This document shows, piece after piece, positions 34,441-44,297 of a DNA stretch of 64,000 nucleotides. The position numbers and the translations under genes are program-made. Under the pieces are notes generated by a model, which worked only from the letters and a program-made list of their open reading frames with translations, made no database searches and was not told the DNA's origin. Position 1 is the stretch's first letter; each line of letters opens with the position of its first letter. This DNA comes from DATJFQ01 sp035492775 (lineage in GTDB: Bacteria > Acidobacteriota > Vicinamibacteria > Vicinamibacterales > 2-12-FULL-66-21). Location: positions 47,004 to 111,003 of the forward strand of contig DATJIW010000003.1 in NCBI GenBank assembly GCA_035492775.1, in the 5' to 3' direction.

Positions 34441-37039
34441 TCTGTCGCGAGGCCTCGTCCGGCTCGCCTCACGCATCGTCCCGCGCAGCCTGCGGCGCGA
34501 ATTCCGGGACGAATGGGAGGCGGAGCTGTCGTCGGGACCGATGCCGACCCGCTCGCGGCGCGATCGCCTGCGGACTGCTGCCCGCGCCTTTGGCGTCGTG
34601 CCAGACGCGCTGTTTCTGTTTTCACGCCAATGGAGCCTCGACATGATTGGACAGGACCTGCGGTATGCGTTCCGCGTGCTCATGCAGCGTCGGGCGTACA
34701 CCGCTCTCGTCTTGACAACGCTGGCGATCAGCATCGGTGCGGCGACGGCGGTGTTCAGCGCCATCGATGCGGTACTGCTGCGGGCGCTTCCCTATCACGA
34801 TCCGTCGAAACTCGTGCAGGTCTGGGAGAACGATCGCGTCAACGGCAAGCCGAGGTACCCGGTGGCTCCCGCGAACTGGGCGGACTGGCGCGCCGGGACG
34901 CACGCCTTCGAGCACCTCACCGCCTACGTCGAAAGCGGGGGCAGCCTCTCGCTTGGCGCCGATCCGTTTCACGTCAGCGTGCCCGTCGTTGCCACGGACT
35001 TCTTCGACACGCTCGGAGTGCACCCGGCGCTCGGCCGCGCGTTCGAAGCCCGCGACGCGGTGCCGCCAAACCACCGCGTGCTCGTCCTGGCAAATGCGGT
35101 GTGGCGGAACCGATTCGGCTCCGATCCGCGGGTCATCGGCCGGACCGTCAACTACAACGGCGTCGATTACCGGATCGTCGGCGTCATGCCCGGCGGCTTT
35201 GAATTCCCGGCCCGCAACGTCGATGGGTGGCGACCGATCGCTGAGACACCCGACGCCTTGCAGACTCGCGCGCAGCACTTCCTCAGCGTGGTCGGCCGGG
35301 TTCGACCTGGCGTGACGATGTCGCAGGCGAGCGCGGATCTGGAAGCCGTGGCCATCGCGGATCAGAAGCGGTATCCTGCGACGAACGATCAGCGCGGCAC
35401 GACGATGGTGCCGTTGCAGGAGGCCATCACCGGCGACGCGCGGGACCCGATGCTCCTGATTGCGGCGGCTGTGAGCCTGCTGCTCGCGATCAGTGCGCTC
35501 AACGTCGCGAATCTCACGCTGGTCGAAGGCGCGGCCCGCCGTCGTGAGATCGCAGTGCGGTCCGCGCTTGGCGCCGATCGATTTCGCATCATTCGTCAGC
35601 TCGTCGTCGAAGGGTTGCTGCTGGCGGGCGCGGGGGGCGCGCTCGGCGTCGCGTGCGCACGCTTCGCCGTTCAGGCCTTCGGGCGCGTCGCCATCGACTA
35701 CGTGCCGCGGATCGGCAGCGTCGCCATCGACGGACGTGTGCTCGCCTTCGCGATGTTCGTGTCGCTGGCGACAGGGGTCCTCTTCGGCCTGGCGCCGGCG
35801 CTCGCTGCTTCGCGTCCGGACGTCCAGCACGAATTGCGCGAGGGCGCGCGCGGTACCGTCCGACGTACGCATGGCGCCCGCGGGGTGCTCGTCGTCGTCG
35901 AATTCGCAGCGGCCGTCGTGCTCGTCATCGCCGCCGGTCTCGTGGCAAAGAGCTTCTGGAACGTGGTGAGTGTGCAACCTGGATTCGCCGGGTCGCACGT
36001 GCTGACGGCGTCGTTCGAGCTCCCGTCCCGGTACGAACAGGATCCCCAGATCGCGCAGTTCTATGATGGCGTGCTCGCGCGATTGGCGGGGCGCCCGGGC
36101 GTGCGCGCGTCAGGAATCGTCAACAATCTTCCGGTGTCGAACAACGCCTGGACCAGCTGGTTGACGCTCGAGAACGCGCCGCGCCCTGCCGGCGAACCGC
36201 CGGAGGTCGGCTATCGGACGGCTTCGCCCGGCTACTTCACCGCGCTGCAAATACCAGTCATCGAAGGCCGGGGCATCAGCGACGTCGACACCGCAACGAG
36301 CCTGAAGGTGGCTGTCGTGAATCGATCGCTCGCCGCGCGGTTCTTTCCGAACGGTCGCGTGATCGGTACGCGCGTCCGTCTGGGCCCGAATCCCAAGGCG
36401 CCGTGGCGGACGATCGTCGGCATTGTCGGCGACGTGCATCATGCCGGTCCGGACATGCCCGTCGATCCCGAGGCGTTTCTGCCGGCGGCGCAGGACGTCA
36501 ACAGCGACATGCAGCTCGCCGTGCGCACCGACGGCGATCCGGCGGCGCTTGCGGGCGCCATACGCGAGGCCGTGCACGACGTGGATCCAACGGTGACCGT
36601 GTGGCAGGTGAGGACGATGGACGGCATCGTCGACGAACACCTGGCGCCGCGGCGGCTTGCCCTCTACGTGATCGAGGGGTTTGCCGCGATCGCACTGGCG
36701 CTCGCGCTCATCGGGATCTACGGCGTGCTGAGCTACACCGTCTCGCAGCGGGTGCCCGAGATCGGCGTGCGGATGGCGCTGGGCGCTCAGCGCGGAGAGA
36801 TTCTCAAACGGACGATCGGGGATGGATTACGTCTCGCGGCGCCAGGCATCGCGATCGGCATCGGTCTGGCGTTCGCCGGTTCGCGCGCCATACGCGCCGT
36901 GCTCTTCGATGTGTCGCCGACGGATCCCGTCGCGTACGTCGTGCTGACGACAGCAGTCCTCGGGGTCGCGGTCCTTGCGTGTTACCTGCCGGCGCGGCGG
37001 GCGTCGAGAATCGATCCGCTGAGCGCGATCCGGAGCTGA
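34433..37039 (+). CDS. ADOP-type ABC transporter permease
   Basis: An 868-residue double MacB/FtsX-like permease. The N-terminal 75 residues form the ADOP-specific soluble segment (IVPRSLRREFRDEWEAEL), followed by helix 1 with YTALVLTTLAISIGAATAVF. Then come a periplasmic MacB core, three helices around 345-470, a second periplasmic core and the final helices ending YLPARRASRIDPLSAIRS. It is co-translated with the PadR gene. No ATPase partner is adjacent. The transported substrate is unknown. Confidence 0.95.
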   Translation: MRDLSRGLVRLASRIVPRSLRREFRDEWEAELSSGPMPTRSRRDRLRTAARAFGVVPDALFLFSRQWSLDMIGQDLRYAFRVLMQRRAYTALVLTTLAISIGAATAVFSAIDAVLLRALPYHDPSKLVQVWENDRVNGKPRYPVAPANWADWRAGTHAFEHLTAYVESGGSLSLGADPFHVSVPVVATDFFDTLGVHPALGRAFEARDAVPPNHRVLVLANAVWRNRFGSDPRVIGRTVNYNGVDYRIVGVMPGGFEFPARNVDGWRPIAETPDALQTRAQHFLSVVGRVRPGVTMSQASADLEAVAIADQKRYPATNDQRGTTMVPLQEAITGDARDPMLLIAAAVSLLLAISALNVANLTLVEGAARRREIAVRSALGADRFRIIRQLVVEGLLLAGAGGALGVACARFAVQAFGRVAIDYVPRIGSVAIDGRVLAFAMFVSLATGVLFGLAPALAASRPDVQHELREGARGTVRRTHGARGVLVVVEFAAAVVLVIAAGLVAKSFWNVVSVQPGFAGSHVLTASFELPSRYEQDPQIAQFYDGVLARLAGRPGVRASGIVNNLPVSNNAWTSWLTLENAPRPAGEPPEVGYRTASPGYFTALQIPVIEGRGISDVDTATSLKVAVVNRSLAARFFPNGRVIGTRVRLGPNPKAPWRTIVGIVGDVHHAGPDMPVDPEAFLPAAQDVNSDMQLAVRTDGDPAALAGAIREAVHDVDPTVTVWQVRTMDGIVDEHLAPRRLALYVIEGFAAIALALALIGIYGVLSYTVSQRVPEIGVRMALGAQRGEILKRTIGDGLRLAAPGIAIGIGLAFAGSRAIRAVLFDVSPTDPVAYVVLTTAVLGVAVLACYLPARRASRIDPLSAIRS

Positions 37040-37055
37040 CTCTCGCCGATTCCGG

Positions 37056-39086
37056 TTATCGGCCCACGGCCTGCAGCAGGGAAGACGCCGCGGCGTAGGC
37101 CCGTGTGCCAGGCGCGGCGAGCGCCAGCACGCGCCGATACTGCTCCACGGCTTTGTCGCGCTGACCAGCTTCCTGATACGCAATCCCAAGGTTCAGATGC
37201 GCATCGACGAACGTGTCGTTGCCCGCGAGCGCCCGCTCGAACCACGCGACTGCATCGGCCGACCGGCCGCGCTGGACGAGTAAGACGCCGATGCCGTTTG
37301 CCGCGTCCGCCGACCGCGGGTCGTGCTCGAGTGCGGTCCGGTAGGCTTCCTCCGCGCCCGCGGAGTTTCCCGCATCGCGCCGCGCGTTGCCGAGATTTGT
37401 CCAGTAGACGGCATTCGTCGGGTCTGCTGCGACGGCGCGCTCGAAGGCGCTTTCGGCGTCCTGCGGATGTCCGCCGGCAGCCTGCACGAGACCGAGCCCG
37501 TTCGCTGCGGATCCATTTGATGGATCCAGCGCCAGCGCCGCCTGTTCTGCCCGCGCCGCTTCATCGTTCCTGCCGGCCGCCGATGCCGTGACGGCGAGGT
37601 CGTGGTAGAGCATCGCATCGTCTGGCCAGCGGGACACCGCGCGCCGGTAGACGTCCAGGGCTTCGCGAAGCCGCCCCGTTTCTTTCAGCGCACGGGCGTA
37701 GGTCGACTGAAAGACGGGCGAATCCGGATAGGAACGCGCCAGCTTGCTCAGCCCCGGCAGCGCGCGCGCCGCGTCACCCGTGCTCAGCGTCGTCAGCTCG
37801 TGTTCGAATGTGTTCCAGGCATAGATCTGACGCGCGGGATTGGGGCCGCGGTCGTTATCGGCAGTCGTCGCGGACGACGCGACGTATCCGAGTGACTGCA
37901 GCCGCTCGCGAGCGTCGGCGGACGTTCGTGTTTCCGTGCCGCCGGCCGGCGCTGCGAGTTGTGCCGCACGAGCGCGCATGCTCGACGCGAGCGTGGTGCG
38001 CTCCGAGGCGAGGTTGTGCATCTCCGCCGGATCGCTCTGCAGATCGTAGAGCTCGGTTTCCGACGAGGCGATCACTTTCCAGCGTTCATCCGCGAGCGCG
38101 GCCAATGAGTGCCATCCGGCGGTCCGGGGATAGTGCGTCTCGGCGTATACGTCGTGAGATCCCGAAAACACGGCGCCATGGTGCATCGTCTCGGGGACGG
38201 CCACAGCCGCGAGGCCGAGCAGGGTCGCCGGCAGATCCACCAGCGAGACCGGCGCGGCCAGCACACCGGGCTCCCGGCCCGGCTGACGGATCACCAGCGG
38301 AACGCGTAGTGTCGAATCGTAGGCGAGCATGCCGTGCGTGTCTTCGCCATGCTCGCCGAGGCCTTCGCCGTGATCGCCTGCGACGGCGACGATGGTGCGG
38401 CCGTCCTGTCCCGACGTCTCGAGCCATTCGAGCACTCGCCCGACCTGTGCGTCGGCGAACATGACTTCACCATCGTAGGCACGGCCGTGCGCGCGCCCGA
38501 GATACTCGGGCGGCGGCGCGTATGGCGCGTGGGGATCGTACAGATGGATCCACGCAAAGAACGGATGTCCGTTGTCCTGGCGGAGCCAGCCGAGCGCGGC
38601 GTCCACGACATGGTCGCCGCGGCGCTCGGCTTCGAGGCGGGGCGCACCGGAAGGATCGCGTTCCACGCGGTCGTCATATGTGTCGAATCCAAGCGACAGG
38701 CCGAATCGCCGATCCAGCACATATGCGCCGACGAACGCGCCGGTCCGGTAGCCCGCGTCGTGGAGCGCGACGGCGATGGTCTTCCGAGGCGACGATGGGA
38801 CCGTGCCGTTCACGTGGACGCCGGTTTCCGCCGGCGATGCGCCGGTGAGAATCGTGGTGTGAGACGGCTCGGTGAGCGGCACGACCGCGCGCGCGTTGGT
38901 GAATCGTGACCCTCGCGCGGCAAGCGCCGACACGTTCGGCATTGTCTCGGCCGTGAGCCGATCGGCCCGCAGGGTATCGATGGTGATGAGAACGATGTTC
39001 GGCGGTGCAGCGGTCGCCGACGATGGAGGGGAGGCGCGGCATCCGGCGAGAAGCAGCGCTGCCGCGATAGCCAGGGGCTTCGTCAC
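37056..39086 (-). CDS. Sulfatase-like lipoprotein with C-terminal TPR repeats
   Basis: A 676-residue predicted lipoprotein (signal ending LLLAGC, lipidated Cys16). Residues about 28-390 form an alkaline-phosphatase-superfamily domain with metal motif NIVLITIDTLRADR, active-site segment PLTEPSHTTILTG, and GDHGEGLGEHG. The formylglycine position, where sulfatases have Cys or Ser, is Thr72 and the following Arg is His, so classical sulfatase activity is unlikely; a Thr-nucleophile phosphoesterase or transferase is possible. Residues about 440-670 are TPR repeats (for example AYRTALEHDPRSADAANGIG). It is separated from the upstream TonB receptor gene by a terminator. A close paralogue lies at 42429-44297. 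Confidence 0.88.
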   Translation of the reverse strand: MTKPLAIAAALLLAGCRASPPSSATAAPPNIVLITIDTLRADRLTAETMPNVSALAARGSRFTNARAVVPLTEPSHTTILTGASPAETGVHVNGTVPSSPRKTIAVALHDAGYRTGAFVGAYVLDRRFGLSLGFDTYDDRVERDPSGAPRLEAERRGDHVVDAALGWLRQDNGHPFFAWIHLYDPHAPYAPPPEYLGRAHGRAYDGEVMFADAQVGRVLEWLETSGQDGRTIVAVAGDHGEGLGEHGEDTHGMLAYDSTLRVPLVIRQPGREPGVLAAPVSLVDLPATLLGLAAVAVPETMHHGAVFSGSHDVYAETHYPRTAGWHSLAALADERWKVIASSETELYDLQSDPAEMHNLASERTTLASSMRARAAQLAAPAGGTETRTSADARERLQSLGYVASSATTADNDRGPNPARQIYAWNTFEHELTTLSTGDAARALPGLSKLARSYPDSPVFQSTYARALKETGRLREALDVYRRAVSRWPDDAMLYHDLAVTASAAGRNDEAARAEQAALALDPSNGSAANGLGLVQAAGGHPQDAESAFERAVAADPTNAVYWTNLGNARRDAGNSAGAEEAYRTALEHDPRSADAANGIGVLLVQRGRSADAVAWFERALAGNDTFVDAHLNLGIAYQEAGQRDKAVEQYRRVLALAAPGTRAYAAASSLLQAVGR

Positions 39087-39137
39087 GACGACGTCTGATT
39101 CTACAGGTTCACGGTTCAGGGCCCGGTGCGATGAAAC

Positions 39138-39164
39138 AAAAAAAGGCGGCGCCGGAGCGCCGCC
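39138..39164 (-). terminator. Intrinsic terminator of the TonB receptor gene
   Basis: On the minus strand GGCGGCGC-TCCG-GCGCCGCC forms a perfect 8-bp stem with a 4-base loop followed by seven T. It lies 29 bases after the receptor stop codon. Confidence 0.9.
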
Positions 39165-39193
39165 CTTTCATCATTCCCGATTCTCGTCTGCCG

Positions 39194-42151
39194 TCAGAAC
39201 GAGAAGCGGAACCCGATCTGGCCGACGCGCTGCTCCGGCTGCTGGAAGTCGCCCGCATAGTTGGTCGGCCGCATGAAGTCAGGGTTCGGCGTTCCGTCGC
39301 CGAGCAGTCTCGGCATCGTTCCGGTCGTGAACCCAGGGCTCTTGGCGTTGAAGAGGTTGAACACCTCACCAATCGCTTCGATGCGGCTGTTGCCGACGAG
39401 GCGGAAACTGTGTGAAACGCGGAGGTTCAGCTGCGAGCGTCCGGCGCCGCGGCCGCAGTTCCACGTCGTGCAGTCCCCGATCTCCTTCACTTTCACGGTG
39501 CCGTCAGCGTTGATGCCGTCGTACGCATAGGCTTTCGCCGGTATGTCGTTGCGTTCGCTGTTCTGGTTCGTGTCGAGCCCTTCGATGGTCGACACCGGGA
39601 GCGCCGAACGGAAGAGGAAGATCGGCGAAACCATGAACCCCTTCACCTGGAACACGCCGGAGATGCTGCCTGTATGGCGTGCGTCGGTCCGGAGCGTCGG
39701 CCCGAACACCCGCGGATCGTCATACAGCAGTGTCGCGTCCTGCAGGTTGTTCGAGTTCAGCTCGTCGGCAGCCGTGCCGATGACGCTTTTCGCCTTCTGC
39801 AGCGTGTAGTTCGCCGTGAACTCGATGCTCCCGCTCATCCGCCGCCTGAAGCTGAAGATGCCGCCAGTGTACTCACTCTTGCCCTGACTGATCGCGGGCC
39901 GTGTCCCAAGCGCATTCGGCGTCAGACCGGTGAACGCGAGCACGCGGTCCGCGTCCGGCTCGCCAATCGGCCGTACGTTCAGCCGCGGGCGCGAGTTGAG
40001 GTTGCGGCCGTCCGCGCGTACGAAGTCCGCGCTGAACACCATGGTTGCGCCGATCTGGTGCGACCAGCCCGCTGACGCCTGACGCGTGTACGGCATCTGC
40101 AGCCGTGGATCGACCCACTGACCGAACAACGGAATCGAGCTGGTGTCGGCCTGGTTCTGGGAAATGATGTTCGAAACCGGCTCGCCGACGTGGTAGAAGC
40201 TGCCATCCGGATTCCGGATGCCGCTCTGGTCGTCGATGTTGACTACGGTGCCGAACCCCTTGCCAGTCGCGTCCGAAGCCGCGAACAGACCGTTGGAGTT
40301 GGTGTACGCCATGTCCATGTAGATGCCCCAGCCGCCCCGGACGACGTCGCGACCATCGCCGCGGACATCCCACGCGAGGCCCAACCGCGGCTGCCAGTTG
40401 TTCGTATCGTTTTTCGGGCTGAGGCCGAAGTTCTCGAGACCCTTGATCCCCTTCAGCGCCCCTTCGGCGCCCAGCGTCTGGAACCTCACGAAGTTGGGAT
40501 TCTTGGACTGGTCGAACTGATACCCGTCGATCAGGTCATAGCGCAGCCCGAGGTTCGCGGTAATGCGATCCGTGACGTGCCAGTCGTCCTGCATGTAAAA
40601 CGCGTACTGCTTCAGCGGGATATTCGCGGAGGCATCGCCGTCGTTCAACGTGACCGTCGACAGCGGACCGTTGACGTCGTTCGTCAGGTGCACGTACTGG
40701 AGCACGCCCTTGCCGGAATTGAACGTGATGAAAAGGTGCGGCTCGTTGATGAAGTTCGCGCCGGCCTTGAAATCGTGTCCGAGGCCGCCCATCCCGGCCA
40801 CATGCCACGAAAAGTCGTCGCGGAACTGGAACTTGTGCTGTTCCGTGGTCTGTGGCGTATTGATGCTTTGACCGACGAACACCTTGTTGGGAAATTCCTG
40901 ATACGGGTCCGTGCTCGCGGCGCCGATATGGTTCCGGAAGTCCGCGTACTGGAAGATGAACTCGTTCAGGCGGCCGTTCCCCAGCACCCAGTTGTGGTTT
41001 GCGTTGATGGAATTGAACTGGTTGGCGCTGTCGCCCCAGCCGTTCGGCGCCGTGTGTGAGTTCGCGCCATATGGCTGGCTGTTGGTATTGCGGCCGTAGC
41101 GGACCGACAAGTATTGCTGGGCGCTCATCTGCGCTGTGACCTTGCCGGTGAGCAGATTCTCGCGATACGGCGTCTTGTAAACGCCATCGAGCTCGGGGAA
41201 CAAGCCTTCCGTACTCACCGCCTGGGTCGTGTCCTGCTGCGTCCGCTCGTACGCCGCGAAGTAGTGCGCCTTGTCCTTGACGATCGGTCCGCCGAAGCTG
41301 CCGCCGAACTGGTTGCGGCGGTAGTCCCCCTTCGGAACGTCGTTGAGTTTTTCCGTTTCGGTGCGCGCGTTCATCGACTTGTCGCGGAACAGCTCGAAGA
41401 AGCTGCCGTGCAGGTCGTTCGTGCCGCTCTTCGTGACGATGGCCATGACGCCGCCATTGCTGCGGCCGTACTCCGCCTTTGCGCGCGAAGTCGTGAAGTT
41501 GAATTCCTGAATCGCCTCGAGCGGGAAGAGCTGCAGCAGCCCGCCGACGGTGTCGTCGTTATTGTCGCCACCGTCAATCTGGTAGTTCAGATTCCGACCG
41601 TTGCCGCCGTTGATCTGCGGAGAGTACTGCGTGCTCTTCGTCGGGTCGCTGTGGAAGCCGAGGCCGACACCCGGGATCGTGGCGGCGAGGTTCGCGAACT
41701 GCCGCCCGTTCAGCGGCATGTTCTCGATGCGCTTGACGTCCACGACACCGCCCACTGACGAGTTCGTGGTCTGGACGAGCGGCTGGTCAGCCGTGACGTT
41801 TACGGCTTCGGCGACGCCGGCCAGGGTGAGTTCGAGGTTCACGTCCGTTGTCTGGCCGACGTTGACGACGATCGCTTTGCGATCGAGGGGCGTGAAGCCC
41901 GTGATTTCGGCGTGCACGTCGTAATTGCCGACAGGCAGGGCGTTGATGAGATAACGGCCTTCTGCATCGCTCACTTCCGAGCGGGTGAGGCCGGTCTGGG
42001 TGTTTTTCGCGGTGACGGTGACTCCCGGTACCGCGGCTTTCTGCGCATCGACGATGCGCCCCTCGATGTTGCCCGAGGTCTGCTGCGCGAGCGCTGGTGT
42101 CGCAACTGCGACAGCGCACAGCAGGATCATCGACTTGATGATCGTTTTCAT
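39194..42151 (-). CDS. TonB-dependent outer membrane receptor with carboxypeptidase-regulatory domain
   Basis: A 985-residue Oar-like receptor. The signal peptide is MKTIIKSMILLCAVAVATPALA. Residues about 27-110 form a CarboxypepD_reg-like beta domain (IEGRIVDAQKAAVPGVTVTA). Residues about 120-240 form the plug with VDVKRIENMPLNGRQFANLA and the IQEFNFTTSRAKAEYG segment. The remainder is a beta-barrel ending in GFRFSF with the C-terminal Phe of outer membrane proteins. The ligand is unknown; in Acidobacteriota these receptors are linked to uptake of large carbohydrates or peptides. It is flanked by two sulfatase-like TPR lipoproteins on the same strand, has its own terminator, and has repeated GGGACCA motifs upstream. 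Confidence 0.95.
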   Translation of the reverse strand: MKTIIKSMILLCAVAVATPALAQQTSGNIEGRIVDAQKAAVPGVTVTAKNTQTGLTRSEVSDAEGRYLINALPVGNYDVHAEITGFTPLDRKAIVVNVGQTTDVNLELTLAGVAEAVNVTADQPLVQTTNSSVGGVVDVKRIENMPLNGRQFANLAATIPGVGLGFHSDPTKSTQYSPQINGGNGRNLNYQIDGGDNNDDTVGGLLQLFPLEAIQEFNFTTSRAKAEYGRSNGGVMAIVTKSGTNDLHGSFFELFRDKSMNARTETEKLNDVPKGDYRRNQFGGSFGGPIVKDKAHYFAAYERTQQDTTQAVSTEGLFPELDGVYKTPYRENLLTGKVTAQMSAQQYLSVRYGRNTNSQPYGANSHTAPNGWGDSANQFNSINANHNWVLGNGRLNEFIFQYADFRNHIGAASTDPYQEFPNKVFVGQSINTPQTTEQHKFQFRDDFSWHVAGMGGLGHDFKAGANFINEPHLFITFNSGKGVLQYVHLTNDVNGPLSTVTLNDGDASANIPLKQYAFYMQDDWHVTDRITANLGLRYDLIDGYQFDQSKNPNFVRFQTLGAEGALKGIKGLENFGLSPKNDTNNWQPRLGLAWDVRGDGRDVVRGGWGIYMDMAYTNSNGLFAASDATGKGFGTVVNIDDQSGIRNPDGSFYHVGEPVSNIISQNQADTSSIPLFGQWVDPRLQMPYTRQASAGWSHQIGATMVFSADFVRADGRNLNSRPRLNVRPIGEPDADRVLAFTGLTPNALGTRPAISQGKSEYTGGIFSFRRRMSGSIEFTANYTLQKAKSVIGTAADELNSNNLQDATLLYDDPRVFGPTLRTDARHTGSISGVFQVKGFMVSPIFLFRSALPVSTIEGLDTNQNSERNDIPAKAYAYDGINADGTVKVKEIGDCTTWNCGRGAGRSQLNLRVSHSFRLVGNSRIEAIGEVFNLFNAKSPGFTTGTMPRLLGDGTPNPDFMRPTNYAGDFQQPEQRVGQIGFRFSF

Positions 42152-42233
42152 GCGGTTATTCCTCCCGATTGATGCCGTGGACGAGCGGAGAGGGGACGGC
42201 CCCCCCGCTTGGGACCGACGTCAGAGCAAGTGT

Positions 42234-42305
42234 GGGACCACCATATCGGGATGGACCGTGCCTCCAAGGTGATGAAACTGCAGGTAGAAGGGACCAATAC
42301 GGGAT
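42234..42305. repeat. Direct repeats upstream of the TonB receptor
   Basis: GGGACCACCATATCGGGAT (42234-42252) and GGGACCAATACGGGAT (42290-42305) share the same order of blocks, GGGACCA-ATA-CGGGAT, and a third GGGACC is at 42211. They lie in the 277-base region between two minus-strand genes, 60-155 bases before the receptor start. They may be a regulator-binding array. Nothing else gene-like was seen in 42152-42428. Confidence 0.5.
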
Positions 42306-42428
42306 AGGCGTATGCCTGGGAATGCTGCCGCAATCCAATTCACTGGTTTTGCGTGTGAAAAAAATACGACTTTCCGGGCCATTGCCGGATTGGATACTGT
42401 CGGGCTCAGACCGACCGGTGTCGCTTTC

Positions 42429-44297
42429 CTAGCCGCCGGTTCCCTGGACGGCGGCGAGCAACCGCTCGACTTCGGAGCGCTGCGGAGCATTCGCAGGCAT
42501 TCGCGTCAACAGCGTCGCGGCCTCGCGCGCCGCGTCGTTGCGACGGCCGGTACGCGCATACGCGATCGCAAGCGCGAATCGCGCCTGGTGCAGATCCGGA
42601 TCGAGCGTCAGCGCGCGCTCCAGATGCGGAATCCCGCCGGTCGGATTGCCGGAGTCCGACAGTACGAGCCCCAGGTTCGCGCTGACGACGGGGTTGTCGG
42701 GCTCGACCTCTTCCGCCGTTTGCAGCGTCTGAATCGCCTGCTTCGGCTCGTGGAGCGCCACCTGGCACTGCGCGAGACCGAGGTGCGCATCGACGCTCGG
42801 CAGATGCGCGGCGATGGCCCTCGCGAAAAGTGCCGATGCTTCTCCGCACGCGCCGCGTTCGACGAGCACATAACCGAGACGGACGTTTGCCTGCGGGTTG
42901 TCGGGATCCTCCTCGAGAATTTCCCGGAGCGCGCGCTCCAGCTCGGCGCCGTGCAGTTCGCCCGAGGTCACTTCGGCGATCCGCGCCGCGAGCGCACGCT
43001 TGTCCTTGGGATCGGGACGGCTGCCGGCCGACGCCTGACGTCCGCCGCCGGTGTAGCCGAGCGCCTGCAGCCGCGACTGCGTCTCGGGATCGGCAGCCGC
43101 GGTGGAAATCGAGGTGCTGCCGTAGGCGGCGACCTTTTGCGCGAGCGCTGACGCGATCGGTGCGTTCGCGGTCAGACGGTTCTTCGTTTCTCCCTCATCG
43201 CTCCGAACGTCGTACAACTCCGGTTGAGGCGCCTCGATGTACTTCCAGCCGTCCGCGCGTACGGTGCGCAGCGGGCTCCATCCGAAGTCGAAGAGCGGCG
43301 CGAACGACTCCGCGTACAACGTCCGCGCGGCGAGCGGCCCGCCGCTGAGCGCCGCCGAAAGATCGACGCCGTCCGTCGTCATCCGACCGGCGCCGAGCTG
43401 CGCGAGCATGGTGGGCGCGAGATCGACGAGCGTGACCGGATCCTCGATGACAGAACTGCGGATTCCGGGACCGTTGATGATGAGCGGGACGCGCAGCGTG
43501 GTGTCGTAGGTGAACAGGCTGTGGCTGATCTCCCCGTGCTCGCCGAACGCTTCGCCGTGGTCCGCGACCGCGATGATGAGCGTGCGGTCGCGCAGCGAGC
43601 CGAGCCCGTCAATCACACGTCCGGCCTGCTTGTCGGCCTCGGCGATGTCGTCGTCATATCGCTGAAGCGGCGGCCGGCGCGCTTCTGCGGGATCGTCGGG
43701 ATTGCCGTATGGCGCGTGCGGCTCGAACAGATGCACCCAGAGGAAGAACCGATCGTCGCGATGCTGGTCCAGCCACGCGAGCGCCTCGCCGACGACGGCG
43801 GCGCCGGGACGTTCATTCACCGGCCGGCCGTCAGCGCCGCGCGGCATCCGGTCGCCGTACGTCTGGAATCCCTTGATCAAACCGAAACGCCGGTCGAGCG
43901 GAAATGCCGCGACGAATGCCGCCGTCGAAAAACCCTGGTGCGCGAGCGTCTCGGCAATCGTCGGCGTCTGGAGATTGACGCGCATGCCGTTGTGCCTGGC
44001 GCCGTGTCCGGGGGGGTAGCGGCCGGTCATGATCGATGCGTGCGAGACCAGAGTGATCGGCGCGGCGGCAAACGCGCGATCGAACCGAGCGCCTTTGGCG
44101 GCGAGCGCATCCAGCGCAGGAGTACGCGCACGCGCGTATCCGTACGCCCCGACGTGATCGGCGCGCAGCGTATCGATGGTGATGAGCAGGACGTTTCGGG
44201 CCGTCGTGGGCGGCTGGACGACTTCGGCCTTGCGGGTGCACGCCGGCAGCGTCGTAAGCGCTAGGATGATGGAAACGAGGCGACAAACGTGCTTCAT
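42429..44297 (-). CDS. Sulfatase-like lipoprotein with C-terminal TPR repeats (second copy)
   Basis: A 622-residue protein with signal MKHVCRLVSIILALTTLPAC (lipobox-like cysteine 20). The alkaline-phosphatase-superfamily domain (about 35-400) has NVLLITIDTLRADHVGAYGY, active-site segment APITLVSHASIMTGRYPPGH, and DHGEAFGEHGE. As in the copy at 37056, the formylglycine residue is replaced by Thr (Thr82) and the Arg by His. Residues about 470-615 are TPR repeats. The start ATG 44297 is followed by a proper signal peptide; an open frame upstream is antisense to the next gene and is not coding. Its start region overlaps the divergent DUF1835 gene by nine bases. Confidence 0.88.
   Translation of the reverse strand: MKHVCRLVSIILALTTLPACTRKAEVVQPPTTARNVLLITIDTLRADHVGAYGYARARTPALDALAAKGARFDRAFAAAPITLVSHASIMTGRYPPGHGARHNGMRVNLQTPTIAETLAHQGFSTAAFVAAFPLDRRFGLIKGFQTYGDRMPRGADGRPVNERPGAAVVGEALAWLDQHRDDRFFLWVHLFEPHAPYGNPDDPAEARRPPLQRYDDDIAEADKQAGRVIDGLGSLRDRTLIIAVADHGEAFGEHGEISHSLFTYDTTLRVPLIINGPGIRSSVIEDPVTLVDLAPTMLAQLGAGRMTTDGVDLSAALSGGPLAARTLYAESFAPLFDFGWSPLRTVRADGWKYIEAPQPELYDVRSDEGETKNRLTANAPIASALAQKVAAYGSTSISTAAADPETQSRLQALGYTGGGRQASAGSRPDPKDKRALAARIAEVTSGELHGAELERALREILEEDPDNPQANVRLGYVLVERGACGEASALFARAIAAHLPSVDAHLGLAQCQVALHEPKQAIQTLQTAEEVEPDNPVVSANLGLVLSDSGNPTGGIPHLERALTLDPDLHQARFALAIAYARTGRRNDAAREAATLLTRMPANAPQRSEVERLLAAVQGTGG

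Noticed and set aside
42360..42391. Possible terminator after the second sulfatase-like gene
   Set aside because: A T-run exists on the minus strand at 42360-42366, but the preceding hairpin has only four pairs, too weak to support.
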